From Clostridium sp. OF09-36 (GTDB lineage: Bacteria > Bacillota > Clostridia > Lachnospirales > Lachnospiraceae): a stretch of 24,812 bases of DNA. Within the stretch, counting starts at the first letter, position 1; the number at the start of each line of letters is the position of its first letter. Below the pieces are notes generated by a model. It did no database searches and was not told where the DNA came from. It saw only the letters and a program-made list of their open reading frames with translations. Both the position numbers and the translations under genes were made by a program. Positions 1 through 7,646 of the stretch are shown in pieces. The DNA lies in contig NZ_QUMD01000036.1 in assembly GCF_003481985.1 (NCBI RefSeq), positions 1 through 24,812 on the forward strand, read 5' to 3'.

Positions 1-780
1 TCCCTGCGGATGTTCCTAACCTGCGTCTGTAATCCGTTCAGGATTTCTTGCGCCTGCTCATCGTCAGGATTCCAGATATCTAAATCTGACGGTCCATATA
101 TTACCGGAAGTCCTGCAAGGTCACGTTCAATACCGATGCCCTCAACCTCCTGTATTCTTCTCTTGAAATACCAGGAACGGTACGCATTACGCAAAATAGA
201 CCTGCTCCGGGTTGTCCTTTCGGCTCTTGGTTCGGAAAAGCAATGCCTTTTCAATCGGAATCGTGTACAGGTTGTAAGATGGAGGCGGCATCTGCGTCAT
301 TCCTTTCAGATTGTCCTCATCGTCATACTCCCATTGGTAAAGGGTTTCCTGCGCTCGTATCGGAAGTTTTCTCCATCCGATAAGCCCATCTGCATATTTA
401 CTTCGTGTTCTACCGTCTTTTGTCCTCCCCATTCTTCGTTTGTAAACAATCTCGTGATAGCTCCATCCGAATGTGAGGAATGACAAGATTTCTGATATGG
501 TGTCAATCCATGTGTTCTGCATATCATTCATGCAGCTTTCGACAAACTCTGCCGCATCAATATCTGCCTGGCTATCTCCTCCAGGTTCCACGTTCCAATC
601 AGTCTGTCGAACCAACATCTCGATAGCAAAAAGGATAGCGCCTACAACATCGTCATTTTCAGACATTTCTCTGTAAGCCTCTATCCCTCGTTTTCCTCTA
701 AGCTCATGCAGGAACTCTTCGTAAATCACTCCACCATATCGCCTTTGTCCTATTCGTCCAATTTCTTTGTTATCGGCCAT
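1..780 (-). pseudogene. phage portal protein, partial, frameshifted
   Basis: The product resembles phage portal proteins of the DUF935/Mu gp29 type, which form the dodecameric ring at the head vertex through which DNA is packaged. The first ~197 residues, up to the segment KDNPEQ, read cleanly from ATG 780, which has a GAGGTGG ribosome site. A stop follows at 187. From about position 204 down to position 1, a different frame continues the same type of protein (RSILRNAYRSWYF, then IERDLAGLPVIYGPSD). Portals of this type usually read NPEGRS here, so about two bases seem lost in a G run near 204-205. The gene follows terL by 10 nt and runs off the window edge. It could be a true mutation or a sequence error. 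The family call is moderately firm; the frameshift call is strong because both halves make sense. Confidence 0.8.
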
Positions 781-790
781 CTTTACCACC

Positions 791-2236
791 TCACTTTCGC
801 CAGTAACTTTCTTTGCTCAATCCTCCATCTGTCGGAGGTGCGGAATATGTATTTCCGCTTTCAAGTTCTGTAAACGCCGAACTGCTCGCATCCACCATAT
901 CCTTGAACTTGCTTTCCGGGAAACTCTCAACCTGGTTGAAATACATCTCATTCCAGGGAGCTATCAGCACATCAACGTTGCCTTTATCCATTCCCTCAAG
1001 TCCTAACCACTGTGCAGAAAACGGCTCTGCTCTTGTAACCTTATCCCCGGATTCAGGGATGCACTTAACAGTAAAACCGGCTAAGAATTTTAAGAAACTC
1101 TGCGCCTGGTCCTTTCCTGCCTGTCCTGGGTCTTGCGGAAGTCTTGTGAAAACTCTTTTGTGCTTTGCCCTATCGGTAATGCAGGTCTGCTTTATTATCT
1201 CCCGGACATCTGCCGAGCTAAGTCTTTTATTGATAACATCGGCAATGATATAACGTCCGTTCCTCCTCTTGCCAATAAGAACACCGGCTGTATATGCCGG
1301 GTCGCCCTTTTCATCCTCGGATGTGGCTGCAAGGTCCCATCCTCTCGCCCACTTGATAACGTCTGTCGGTAATTCTTCCAGCATATTTACCTTTGTGCGG
1401 CGGAACATCAAGCCTGCGGCTGCCTTAATCTTCCAGTTGCCTCGGAGAAGCCTTTCTCTCTCAACCTCCGTCAATGCTAACAGGTTGGCTTTGTATCCTG
1501 GGTTTTCTTTCATCAAGATTTTGTTATCATCCAACGTGGACATAATGAATGTGACAGATTTCGGCATTGTTTCTGCCTCTTCCTCGCCTATATTGGCATC
1601 AAGGGCAATCTGTACAGCCTCTTTCCTTGTGGCAGCCCACATAACAGTTTCGTTAATGCGGACGAACCATCTCTTCTTGCCGGAACGTTCCTTTATCGGA
1701 TAGCCGGTGTCCTGGTCTATCCACCATGAAATAAAATCAGCAACCCACGAATCCGCATCTGGATTGCAAGTTGCTCTCATGTATGGCTTTACTCCGCAAA
1801 CACTACGGTTTCGGGATAGCATATAAAAAAATTGTTTCTCGGAAAAATGGGTAAGCTCATCAAATCCTATCATGGTTATCTGCGAACCTTGCCATTTCTG
1901 CAAATCATCATCTCGGTTGATATAGTCAAATGCAACTGTCATACCGTTTTTGAACTTCCACATACCTGCGCTGTATCTTCCATCGGCTCCCTTTATATCT
2001 CCATATACGTCATTGCTCGTATCCCACAAGCCGCCCTGGTTGAATATCTGCTTATATTCGTGTCGGAATATTACAGCACCAAACCGTTTGTTGTTCTTAT
2101 ACCTCAAAGGCTCAATCAGCAATCCGTATGACTTTCCGCCTCCTGCGGCTCCACCGTAAATAGCAATATCTGCTGTTGTTGAAAGGAATTTTTCTTGCGG
2201 TCCTTTCTGCGGCCGTATGACTTTGATATTACTCAT
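791..2236 (-). CDS. terL: phage terminase large subunit
   Basis: This is the ATPase/nuclease motor that cuts concatemeric phage DNA and pumps it through the portal. The N-terminal ATPase has Walker A GGAAGGGKS at residues 28-36 and a Walker B segment ITMIGFDEL with D126-E127. The C-terminal RNase H-like nuclease begins around RGWDLAATSED near residue 290, and a second acidic motif lies in RLPQDPGQAGKD. At 481 residues it has the normal length for the family. ATG 2236 is preceded by GGAGGGCGAGGACG. A 20-codon reading frame bridges terS and terL with ATGA-type overlaps at both ends; it is probably only a coupling relic. TerL follows terS and precedes the portal, the standard order in tailed phages. 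Confidence 0.95.
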   Translation of the reverse strand: MSNIKVIRPQKGPQEKFLSTTADIAIYGGAAGGGKSYGLLIEPLRYKNNKRFGAVIFRHEYKQIFNQGGLWDTSNDVYGDIKGADGRYSAGMWKFKNGMTVAFDYINRDDDLQKWQGSQITMIGFDELTHFSEKQFFYMLSRNRSVCGVKPYMRATCNPDADSWVADFISWWIDQDTGYPIKERSGKKRWFVRINETVMWAATRKEAVQIALDANIGEEEAETMPKSVTFIMSTLDDNKILMKENPGYKANLLALTEVERERLLRGNWKIKAAAGLMFRRTKVNMLEELPTDVIKWARGWDLAATSEDEKGDPAYTAGVLIGKRRNGRYIIADVINKRLSSADVREIIKQTCITDRAKHKRVFTRLPQDPGQAGKDQAQSFLKFLAGFTVKCIPESGDKVTRAEPFSAQWLGLEGMDKGNVDVLIAPWNEMYFNQVESFPESKFKDMVDASSSAFTELESGNTYSAPPTDGGLSKESYWRK

Positions 2237-2287
2237 CGTCCTCGCCCTCCTTTTCTGGCAGATATATTTCTACTGGCGTTCCACCGG

Positions 2288-2686
2288 TCATGCTCCATCC
2301 TCTTCGGCTTTCTTTGCCTCTCTGTCCTGTTTCTTCCGGTATTCAAATTCTTTTTCTTGTAGCTGTTGCGTTGGGTTCTGCCCTGCGGTATCTCTTAGGA
2401 ACTTTGCAGCATTTACATTTCCATTCGCCGCCTGCACCAACATTGCCGCCATCACTCCCATACTGTAGTCCATATCCTCTTCGTCAATCCCTAAAGCTGT
2501 GAGCGTGGCTTTCATGGTCGATTGCTTATTCGATACCGGCATATTCAACAGCATTTCGGCTGCCTTTCGCATATCCCTTTTCTTACGCCTCGCTGCCCCG
2601 GATGCTTTACCTCCTGCTGTGGCGATTTTTCTTTGCTCGCTCTTTGTTCGGCGGTTCATAGGTATCAGATTTTCGTCATTTGCCAA
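2288..2686 (-). CDS. terS: phage terminase small subunit
   Basis: The small terminase recognises the packaging site and loads TerL. This protein of about 130 residues starts ANDENLIP, followed by a basic GGKASGAARRKKRD segment. A helical middle and a lysine- and glutamate-rich tail after DTAGQNPT complete it. The RTxxE..GGKASG...RRKK pattern and the late DTAGxNP motif match small terminases common in Clostridia phages. The start is uncertain: TTG at 2686 sits about 8 nt from GAGG and gives the usual MANDxNLIP start, while GTG codons at 2695 and 2692 are alternatives. Position directly upstream of terL supports the call. Confidence 0.8.
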   Translation of the reverse strand: MANDENLIPMNRRTKSEQRKIATAGGKASGAARRKKRDMRKAAEMLLNMPVSNKQSTMKATLTALGIDEEDMDYSMGVMAAMLVQAANGNVNAAKFLRDTAGQNPTQQLQEKEFEYRKKQDREAKKAEEDGA

Positions 2687-2722
2687 TGCCACCACCTCGC
2701 TTCGTTCTCAACTCCGATAAAA

Positions 2723-3684
2723 TTAAATAAAGCAAGCGTCCTTTCTCGTCTGCTCCATCTTTTTGACCTCCAGATTAGGGGCTGTCATTCTACAAGGTAT
2801 GTCGCACATTGACATATCCGTTACCGCCGCCATTTTCTTTGCCAGAATATCTTCGTCCATGATATGACCTATAATCTGATACGGCTTATGACAGCAGTAC
2901 ATGACTTCGCCTTTTTCATTTAAAGCCATCTGCGCCCAGCTTGCGGTGCATCTCTCTTCCTGCCTGTCGAGTAATCCCCATTTGAAATTGAGCGTCACCC
3001 TTTCATCATCCATCGCCATATCCGATACGATTTTCTTTATTTCCTCCGCATCTCTCTTTTTCCTCTCATCCCTGTAGTAACTTCCTGCGGTGCTTTCCAC
3101 TGGTCTGAAAACCATGTAGTCAACGTCCAGGTCCTTATTTGCATCGTAAAATCTCTTTACATCCTCCGGCTCTTTTACAAGCTGTTGGATTCCAAGAGAT
3201 GTGCCAGGACTGTTTTCTTTTTTCCATGCTGCATACGCTTTTATGTTCTCCCGGACTGTTTCATATGCCGCCACGCCTCGCAACTGCTCATAGCTTTCAT
3301 GCTGTACGCATCAAGGGACACTTTCAAGTAATTCGGTTTGACCTTTACCAGCTTATTGAAATTCGTATTTATTCCCCACTGGAAATTGTTCTCGGTAAGC
3401 CATCCTGCAATCTTTTCAAAATCAGGATTGATGGTCGGCTCTCCTCCACCGGTCAGTATAAATCCCTGTACACCCATAACTGCCAGTCTTTTTGCGTATG
3501 TGATAAAATCCTCATATCTCATTGCCTGCGCCCCTGTATCCAGCTCCCACCGTCCGTAGGTGCAATAGGGACATCTGTTATTGCAATAATTTGTGAGGAA
3601 TATATCTGCTGTTATGGGTTTCTTTTCCCCTGCAATCCTGTCTATATGGCTTAGCATCTTTTCGCCTGTTATGTTTTTCTCCAT
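2723..3684 (-). pseudogene. radical SAM/SPASM-like enzyme, split by a frameshift
   Basis: This is a radical S-adenosylmethionine enzyme with the iron-sulfur motif CNNRCPYC (C34, C38, C41) and the SAM-binding LTGGGEPTINP segment. Its C-terminal half carries a SPASM/twitch-like set of cysteines (ERCTASW, MYCC, MCDIPC) expected to hold an auxiliary cluster. The two halves lie in different frames. The first reads to SLDAYSMKA and then terminates at 3241; the second resumes as YEQLRGVAAYETV, so one base is missing near 3290-3294. Restored, the protein would be 320 residues. ATG 3684 has AGGAGG 12 nt upstream. It sits 4 nt after the glycosyltransferase gene and just before terS, so it belongs to the late operon. 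The substrate is unknown. A DNA base or nucleotide sugar is my inference from its neighbours; a peptide is possible. The family call is firm, the role is not. Confidence 0.85.
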
Positions 3685-3687
3685 TTT

Positions 3688-4554
3688 CTAGGTATCCTCC
3701 TTTCTCTCTTTCCTCCACTTTTCATTCAGGATTTTCGGGGCTGTGTGTTCCCAGTTTATCCTGTGGTGTATTCTCTTGTGCGTGGTATACATCATGCTGA
3801 CTTTTACAGCGCTCGGCATACTCATAATCGCATAAAAGGTTTTTAGGTACGTGCCGCCCTCCTTATACGCATCTGTCATTCCTCCCGACAGGCTTTGGGT
3901 TGGCAACTGTACCACGCAATATTGTGTATTTGAAAAGAACAGGTGTCCCCGGCTGCTCAATGTTGTATATGTCACAACATCTTCGTTCATGGTTCCCCTG
4001 TACTCTATCGGCGTATCTGTCTTGCAAAAGAAACTGTTCATCGCCTTTCGTAATAATCCTTTGTGGAAGTTTCCTCCGTCTACTCCTCCAACGAAATCTC
4101 CTCCCTGGCAAAATGCCACTGTATCAGCTCCCGACACCTCCAGGAACTGAATCATATCTTCAAACACTCTGTCAAAATCATGCGATGGCTTATATTTCAG
4201 CTTTCCATCTTCCTCGTACCGGTAATCAATGCTTTTGTAATCATCATCCAGCATCAAGAAGTATTTCAGCCCCAGTTCTTCCGCAATCCTCCAACATTCA
4301 TTGCGAGCATAAATGATTGCCCTGTGGTCGTTGAAATTATCCATCGTATCTGCCCGGTCATATGCTGCCTGCTTATCAAATATAATCACTCGGTCTGCCC
4401 CGAAGTTCTTTTTATATTCTTCTGCCTGCTCGTCCTCATCATCTATGATGAAATATATCTTACCGGTATATCCTGCCTTTTTAATTGCAGGAACCGTAAC
4501 CACATTATCGGCTCGCCCATGTGTCAGTATGAAAACTGCGAAATCATTCCTCAT
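3688..4554 (-). CDS. TET-associated-type (GREB1-like) glycosyltransferase
   Basis: This 288-residue protein resembles the GT-A-like glycosyltransferases found beside TET/JBP dioxygenases in phages, which are thought to sugar-modify hydroxylated bases in phage DNA. Visible marks are an N-terminal strand FAVFILTHGRADN, YFIIDDEDE at about residues 34-42, and NECWRIAEELGLKYFLMLDDDY, whose DDD at 103-105 would bind metal and nucleotide sugar. A late GGMTDAYKEGGTY segment follows. I start it at ATG 4554: GGAGGG lies 9 nt upstream and the gene overlaps parB-like by 11 nt, indicating coupling. An upstream in-frame start at 4602 would only add out-of-frame parB sequence. No TET/JBP oxygenase or pyrimidine hydroxymethylase is present in this window, so the acceptor is unknown. 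The family call is by motif memory. Confidence 0.75.
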   Translation of the reverse strand: MRNDFAVFILTHGRADNVVTVPAIKKAGYTGKIYFIIDDEDEQAEEYKKNFGADRVIIFDKQAAYDRADTMDNFNDHRAIIYARNECWRIAEELGLKYFLMLDDDYKSIDYRYEEDGKLKYKPSHDFDRVFEDMIQFLEVSGADTVAFCQGGDFVGGVDGGNFHKGLLRKAMNSFFCKTDTPIEYRGTMNEDVVTYTTLSSRGHLFFSNTQYCVVQLPTQSLSGGMTDAYKEGGTYLKTFYAIMSMPSAVKVSMMYTTHKRIHHRINWEHTAPKILNEKWRKERKEDT

Positions 4555-5299
4555 CGGCTTCGCCCTCCATAATGTCTGTGATGTCAGTTGCCAACTGCAC
4601 ATATCCGTTTGCTATGGCATCATTCACATCAATTATTACGAGTGCGGACTTTTCAAACAATTTCTGCACTTCCGGCTCTGCGTGTGCGTAATACTCTGCG
4701 ATATTCCGGTAATTAAATACATTATGTCTGCGTGCCGCCTGTATCAGGAACTCCCTTATCTCCTCCGGGATGTCTGTGGCTTCAACTTCCTGTATCAGCT
4801 CATCCGCCTTGCTGCTATCCAGCATATCAGATATTTCCGGGCACTCTCCTGTAATTTCATACTGCGGTATTTTGACTTTCAGAGTGTACTTATCGTCCTG
4901 CATCTCCTCTCCCAGTTCATCCTCCCCAACAGAAAATCCGAACTGGCTCATATCAATGTTTATGATTCCCTGCATTTCTTTTCCCAGTAAGTCCTCGTCC
5001 CACTCTGCCAGCTCTGCGGTCTTGTTGTCTGCCAGCCGGAACGCCTTAATCTGCTCGTCCGATAAATCATCTGCACTGATACATGGTATGTCGGTGATTC
5101 CCAGCTTCTTTGCCGCTTTATATCGGGTGTGTCCTGCGACAATCACTCCATCTTTGTCAATGATAACTGGATTTTTGAATCCAAACTGCTGAATAGATGC
5201 TGCTACTGCATCCACCGCCATATCATTATGTCTTGGGTTGTTCTCATACGGTTTCAGTTCTCCAATCTTCCGCATGACAATTTCAATGCTGCTGTTCAT
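4544..5299 (-). CDS. ParB/Srx-like nuclease-domain protein
   Basis: The N-terminal ~95 residues form a ParB/sulfiredoxin fold: IGELKPYENNPRHN at 12-25, then IIDKDGVIVAGHTRYKAAKKLG with the GHTRY signature at 56-60. Such domains in phages bind or nick DNA, or hydrolyse nucleotides, and often stand beside methylases or base-modifying enzymes. The C-terminal part (IPQYEITGECPEISD, then RHNVFNYRNIAEYYAHAEPEVQ) is a separate helical region and carries no recognisable methylase motif. It is the first gene of the late operon, about 220 nt downstream of a consensus promoter, with an AAAGGAG ribosome site. Its stop overlaps the glycosyltransferase start. There is no ParA partner, so plasmid-type partition is unlikely. 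Confidence 0.8.
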   Translation of the reverse strand: MNSSIEIVMRKIGELKPYENNPRHNDMAVDAVAASIQQFGFKNPVIIDKDGVIVAGHTRYKAAKKLGITDIPCISADDLSDEQIKAFRLADNKTAELAEWDEDLLGKEMQGIINIDMSQFGFSVGEDELGEEMQDDKYTLKVKIPQYEITGECPEISDMLDSSKADELIQEVEATDIPEEIREFLIQAARRHNVFNYRNIAEYYAHAEPEVQKLFEKSALVIIDVNDAIANGYVQLATDITDIMEGEADEE

Positions 5300-5433
5300 T
5301 TATTGCCTCGCTCCTTTCATTTCCCCGGCTCCTGCGTCTGTTCATCCTCTGCGCTCCTCATTCCGGACAAAACAAAAAGCCATACCATGTTCAGATATGA
5401 CTTTTCATGTTACTGATATTTAATTTTAGGAGC

Positions 5434-5456
5434 GTGGCAGGTATTTCTCCTGCCAC
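5434..5456 (-). promoter_or_regulatory. hairpin in late-operon leader
   Basis: A perfect 8-bp inverted repeat, GTGGCAGG and CCTGCCAC, encloses a 7-nt loop. It lies in the predicted untranslated leader between the late promoter and the ParB-like gene. No U run follows directly on the minus strand, so it is not a standard terminator. It may stabilise the messenger or act in antitermination; that is inference. The rest of 5300-5433 holds no convincing gene. Confidence 0.5.
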
Positions 5457-5523
5457 ACGAGAAAAAGAACGAGTACAGCAGCCACATTCTTTACAATCAA
5501 AACTTCTTCTGATTGCACCATAC

Positions 5524-5552
5524 ACTATATCATCGGTCGAATTGACGGTCAA
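5524..5552 (-). promoter_or_regulatory. late-operon promoter
   Basis: On the minus strand, TTGACC (5547-5552) is separated by exactly 17 bp from TATAGT (5524-5529). The spacer repeats GACCG. It stands just downstream of the ArpU-like gene and its hairpin and faces the ParB-to-portal genes, so it is the likely start of the late transcript. The hexamers and spacing equal those of the early promoter at 14989-15017. Confidence 0.7.
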
Positions 5553-5575
5553 AGGAAAAAAAACGGATTCAAAAT

Positions 5576-5589
5576 AAACCGAACGGTTT
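5576..5589 (-). terminator. short terminator-like hairpin after arpU-like gene
   Basis: AAACCG and CGGTTT pair around a 2-nt loop and are followed on the minus strand by ATTTTG. The stem is short, so termination may be weak. It would separate the early transcript from the late promoter that follows immediately. Confidence 0.45.
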
Positions 5590-5590
5590 T

Positions 5591-6193
5591 TTATTTATCC
5601 ATCGGGTTCCCAAAATCATGCAAAATCATAGCATCTAAGCCGAAAAATAGCACCGTCAGGTCATTTCGTGCCTCTTTTGCATCTTTCTGGATTGTGGACA
5701 ATTCCATGTTATAAAATTCCGCAATTTCCTTTGTGCTCTTCTTTTTCTCTCTGTCAAGGTACATCATCTGAATGACTTTCCATCTGCGCTGTATAATCTC
5801 ATTCGATGAGGTTTCGCACTCTCTCTGGTACACTTCCAGCATCCGGTCTACGTGTGCAAGCATAAATTTTACTGCATTGATTCCCTTTAACTGCCTATGT
5901 AACGTTTTATCTTCATCAAAGATTCTGAATCCGTACAGAACATCCATATTTACGATGCTCTCATCCACCTGCTCTGCCTCATCAATAGTGCAGACTGCCT
6001 TTTCTGCATAGTCTTTCAGCTTCGTGTAATTCTCTAACAGCTTTTTGGTATTATACAGGAGGGTTTTCTTTTCCTGCGCAATACTCTTTTTTCTTGCCTT
6101 TTCGCTTCTCTCAACTGCTTTATCGGCAGCCTCCTCACAGAGTGCTTTTATTTCCTCTTTCGTGAGTGATACTCTTCTTTCTGCTTTTCCCAC
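5591..6193 (-). CDS. ArpU-like phage late transcriptional regulator
   Basis: This 200-residue, largely helical protein has a C-terminal sigma-70 region-4-like helix-turn-helix: RRWKVIQMMYLDREKKKSTKEIAEFYNM, then STIQKDAKEARNDL. ArpU-type proteins activate late genes (packaging, structure, lysis) in Gram-positive phages. The N-terminal half is lysine- and glutamate-rich and may be coiled coil. The start is GTG 6193 with AGGAGG 9 nt upstream. As the last early gene, directly before the probable late promoter, its position fits a late-gene activator. The fold call is good; the exact family name is less certain. Confidence 0.75.
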   Translation of the reverse strand: MGKAERRVSLTKEEIKALCEEAADKAVERSEKARKKSIAQEKKTLLYNTKKLLENYTKLKDYAEKAVCTIDEAEQVDESIVNMDVLYGFRIFDEDKTLHRQLKGINAVKFMLAHVDRMLEVYQRECETSSNEIIQRRWKVIQMMYLDREKKKSTKEIAEFYNMELSTIQKDAKEARNDLTVLFFGLDAMILHDFGNPMDK

Positions 6194-6234
6194 TTTCTCT
6201 GACCTCCTACAATTACAGATTGACTTTTCGGAAT

Positions 6235-6252
6235 TGTCATAATAAAATGACA
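6235..6252. promoter_or_regulatory. inverted repeat upstream of arpU-like gene
   Basis: TGTCAT and ATGACA form a perfect inverted repeat around AATAAA, within the ~120-nt gap between the zinc-type protein and the ArpU-like gene. It could be an operator or a leader hairpin. I see no full promoter on the coding strand here. Confidence 0.35.
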
Positions 6253-6312
6253 GTAGTTTTTGTGTTTTATGAGCCGATTGTCAATCATCGTATTGCAAGA
6301 GGCTCTATTTTT

Positions 6313-6591
6313 TTATTTTCTGCGGAACATATTAGCAACCGGGCAAGTGGCAAAATGTGAAATGTACCCTACGCCGGTGGCATCCTGCGTCCCAGGCTGT
6401 ACAATTTCCGCGCTTACCGTTTCACCGTTCGGTGTGACGATTCTCTCTTTTCCTTTTCCCTCTTTCGGAACCCGGTATGTTATCAGCCTTGCGTTTACTG
6501 GCATATTCTTACCGTTTATGGTCTTAATCCATAATATCTGCTGGCGGCATTTTGCACAGGTTCCAAAATTTCCACGATTCGCCTTTTTCAT
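6313..6591 (-). CDS. small CxxC-containing phage protein
   Basis: This is a 92-residue protein of unknown function. The pair CAKCRQQILWI near the start and the single cysteine in HFATCPVAN near the end suggest a small zinc-binding fold, with the His before the last Cys as a possible fourth ligand. A middle segment carries VTPNGETVSAEIVQPG. ATG 6591 has AGGAGG 10 nt upstream. It lies in the replication-to-late part of the early operon, where small metal-binding proteins are common in Clostridia phages. I assign no specific function. Confidence 0.65.
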   Translation of the reverse strand: MKKANRGNFGTCAKCRQQILWIKTINGKNMPVNARLITYRVPKEGKGKERIVTPNGETVSAEIVQPGTQDATGVGYISHFATCPVANMFRRK

Positions 6592-6626
6592 CCTTTATCG
6601 CCTCCTTTCCAAGGCTTGAATCTTGA

Positions 6627-6953
6627 TTATTCACTTTCTTTGCTCAAACCCTCTGTTGCTTTCCTTACCTTTTCGACCTCTTCCAGTTCAGGAAATTCAA
6701 TGGTTTTGCTTAATGCTTTTACTGCCAATGCGCAACCGTTTTTCTTTTCCACCTGGTCTGCCAGGTATCTCAACGCAATTACCAACAGAGTTGCATCCGC
6801 TTTGGAATATGGCTGTACCGCTCCGATAATTTTATTGGAGTAATACTGTAACCCCTGAATGACCATCTTTGCCGATTCTTCTCTTTTTCCATCTGCAAGG
6901 ATTTCCTGTGCTCTGATAATAAAGCTATGCATTCTCTTTTCTCTCTTGAACAT
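6627..6953 (-). CDS. hypothetical phage protein, helical
   Basis: I do not recognise this 108-residue protein. It is mostly helical and charged (SFIIRAQEILADGKREESAKMVIQGLQYYSN), with a central ALRYLADQVEKKNGCALAVKAL and an acidic-basic tail. It starts 3 nt after the preceding gene, with GGAGGAATAGAG as ribosome site, so it is co-translated with the 218-residue protein. There is no signal peptide or metal motif. Confidence 0.6.
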   Translation of the reverse strand: MFKREKRMHSFIIRAQEILADGKREESAKMVIQGLQYYSNKIIGAVQPYSKADATLLVIALRYLADQVEKKNGCALAVKALSKTIEFPELEEVEKVRKATEGLSKESE

Positions 6954-6955
6954 CT

Positions 6956-7612
6956 CTATTCCTCCATCGGGTCATCGTATGGGTAATCATCATCGCCCTC
7001 GCTGAATGGTAATGGCATACCACTATCGTCTGTGCTATCGTAATCGCCGCTAGGAACGTCGGTATCTGTTTCCTCATCCACATTATCGGGTACGGTCATC
7101 ATACCGTCTGATTCGCCGTCCTGCTCTTCCTCCTGCGGCTCTTCTGATTCCTCATTCGCCTGATTGTCCGGTAGGAAGTATGTAGGCTGTCCCTCAACGG
7201 CTGGTGTTTCACTATCCACAATATCTGCATCGTTCTCTGCCTGCTGCTCCATATCGAAAATGTTCATCTGTCCTCCGGTAGAAACATATTTCAGCACATA
7301 TCGTTTCAGCTTTTCATCATATACCAGGCACATTCCTGTATCTCTCTTACCGTCCGCACTGTCCTTTACCGGCACAACGGTGGAAATCTTATGCTTGATA
7401 AGAGGCTTTTTGATTCTTACCGTTGTTCCATCTTCCTGCGGTACGAAATCCTCATTCAGTTCGATGCTGATTTTGAGGTCGATACTTCCCTCGTCCATAT
7501 CAGACTGTTCCATCTTTCTGAATAACTTCTGCATCATCAGATTGAATGTTTCTCTTGCCGCCTGGAATGTATCGCTTTCCAGTGTCATTTCCTCGTAATT
7601 TAAAATACTCAT
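6956..7612 (-). CDS. hypothetical phage protein with acidic C-terminus
   Basis: This is a 218-residue protein of unknown function. The N-terminal ~120 residues look folded: a helix (FQAARETFNLMMQKLFRKME), then beta strands (IDLKISIELNEDFVP, RIKKPLIKHKISTVVPV, GMCLVYDEKLKRYVLKYVS). The last ~90 residues are strongly acidic and low in complexity (EESEEPQEEEQDGESDG), ending in DDYPYDDPMEE. Such tails often mimic DNA or bind single-strand-binding proteins, but that is only a guess. AGGAGG lies 11 nt before ATG 7612. It sits between rusA and the 108-residue gene. Confidence 0.6.
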   Translation of the reverse strand: MSILNYEEMTLESDTFQAARETFNLMMQKLFRKMEQSDMDEGSIDLKISIELNEDFVPQEDGTTVRIKKPLIKHKISTVVPVKDSADGKRDTGMCLVYDEKLKRYVLKYVSTGGQMNIFDMEQQAENDADIVDSETPAVEGQPTYFLPDNQANEESEEPQEEEQDGESDGMMTVPDNVDEETDTDVPSGDYDSTDDSGMPLPFSEGDDDYPYDDPMEE

Positions 7613-7646
7613 TTTGTTTGAATCCTCCTATGTTTTATTTGAAAAT

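Noticed and set aside
10..483. Plus-strand open frame across the portal gene
   Set aside because: It is antisense to clearly recognisable portal sequence, has a cysteine/serine-rich composition typical of shadow frames, and no ribosome site.
2237..2296. 20-codon frame between terS and terL with overlapping starts and stops
   Set aside because: It is too short and featureless to call; the overlaps can arise from coupling of the two real genes.
3286..3296. Programmed -1 frameshifting as explanation of the split radical SAM gene
   Set aside because: No X XXY YYZ heptamer is present and no strong downstream structure is evident; a lost base is simpler.
4544..5299. Plasmid-type ParB partition protein
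   Set aside because: There is no ParA, the gene is in a phage late operon, and the C-terminal region differs from partition ParB.
5318..5389. 23-codon frame upstream of the ParB-like gene
   Set aside because: There is no ribosome site and no recognisable sequence; it lies in an untranslated leader.
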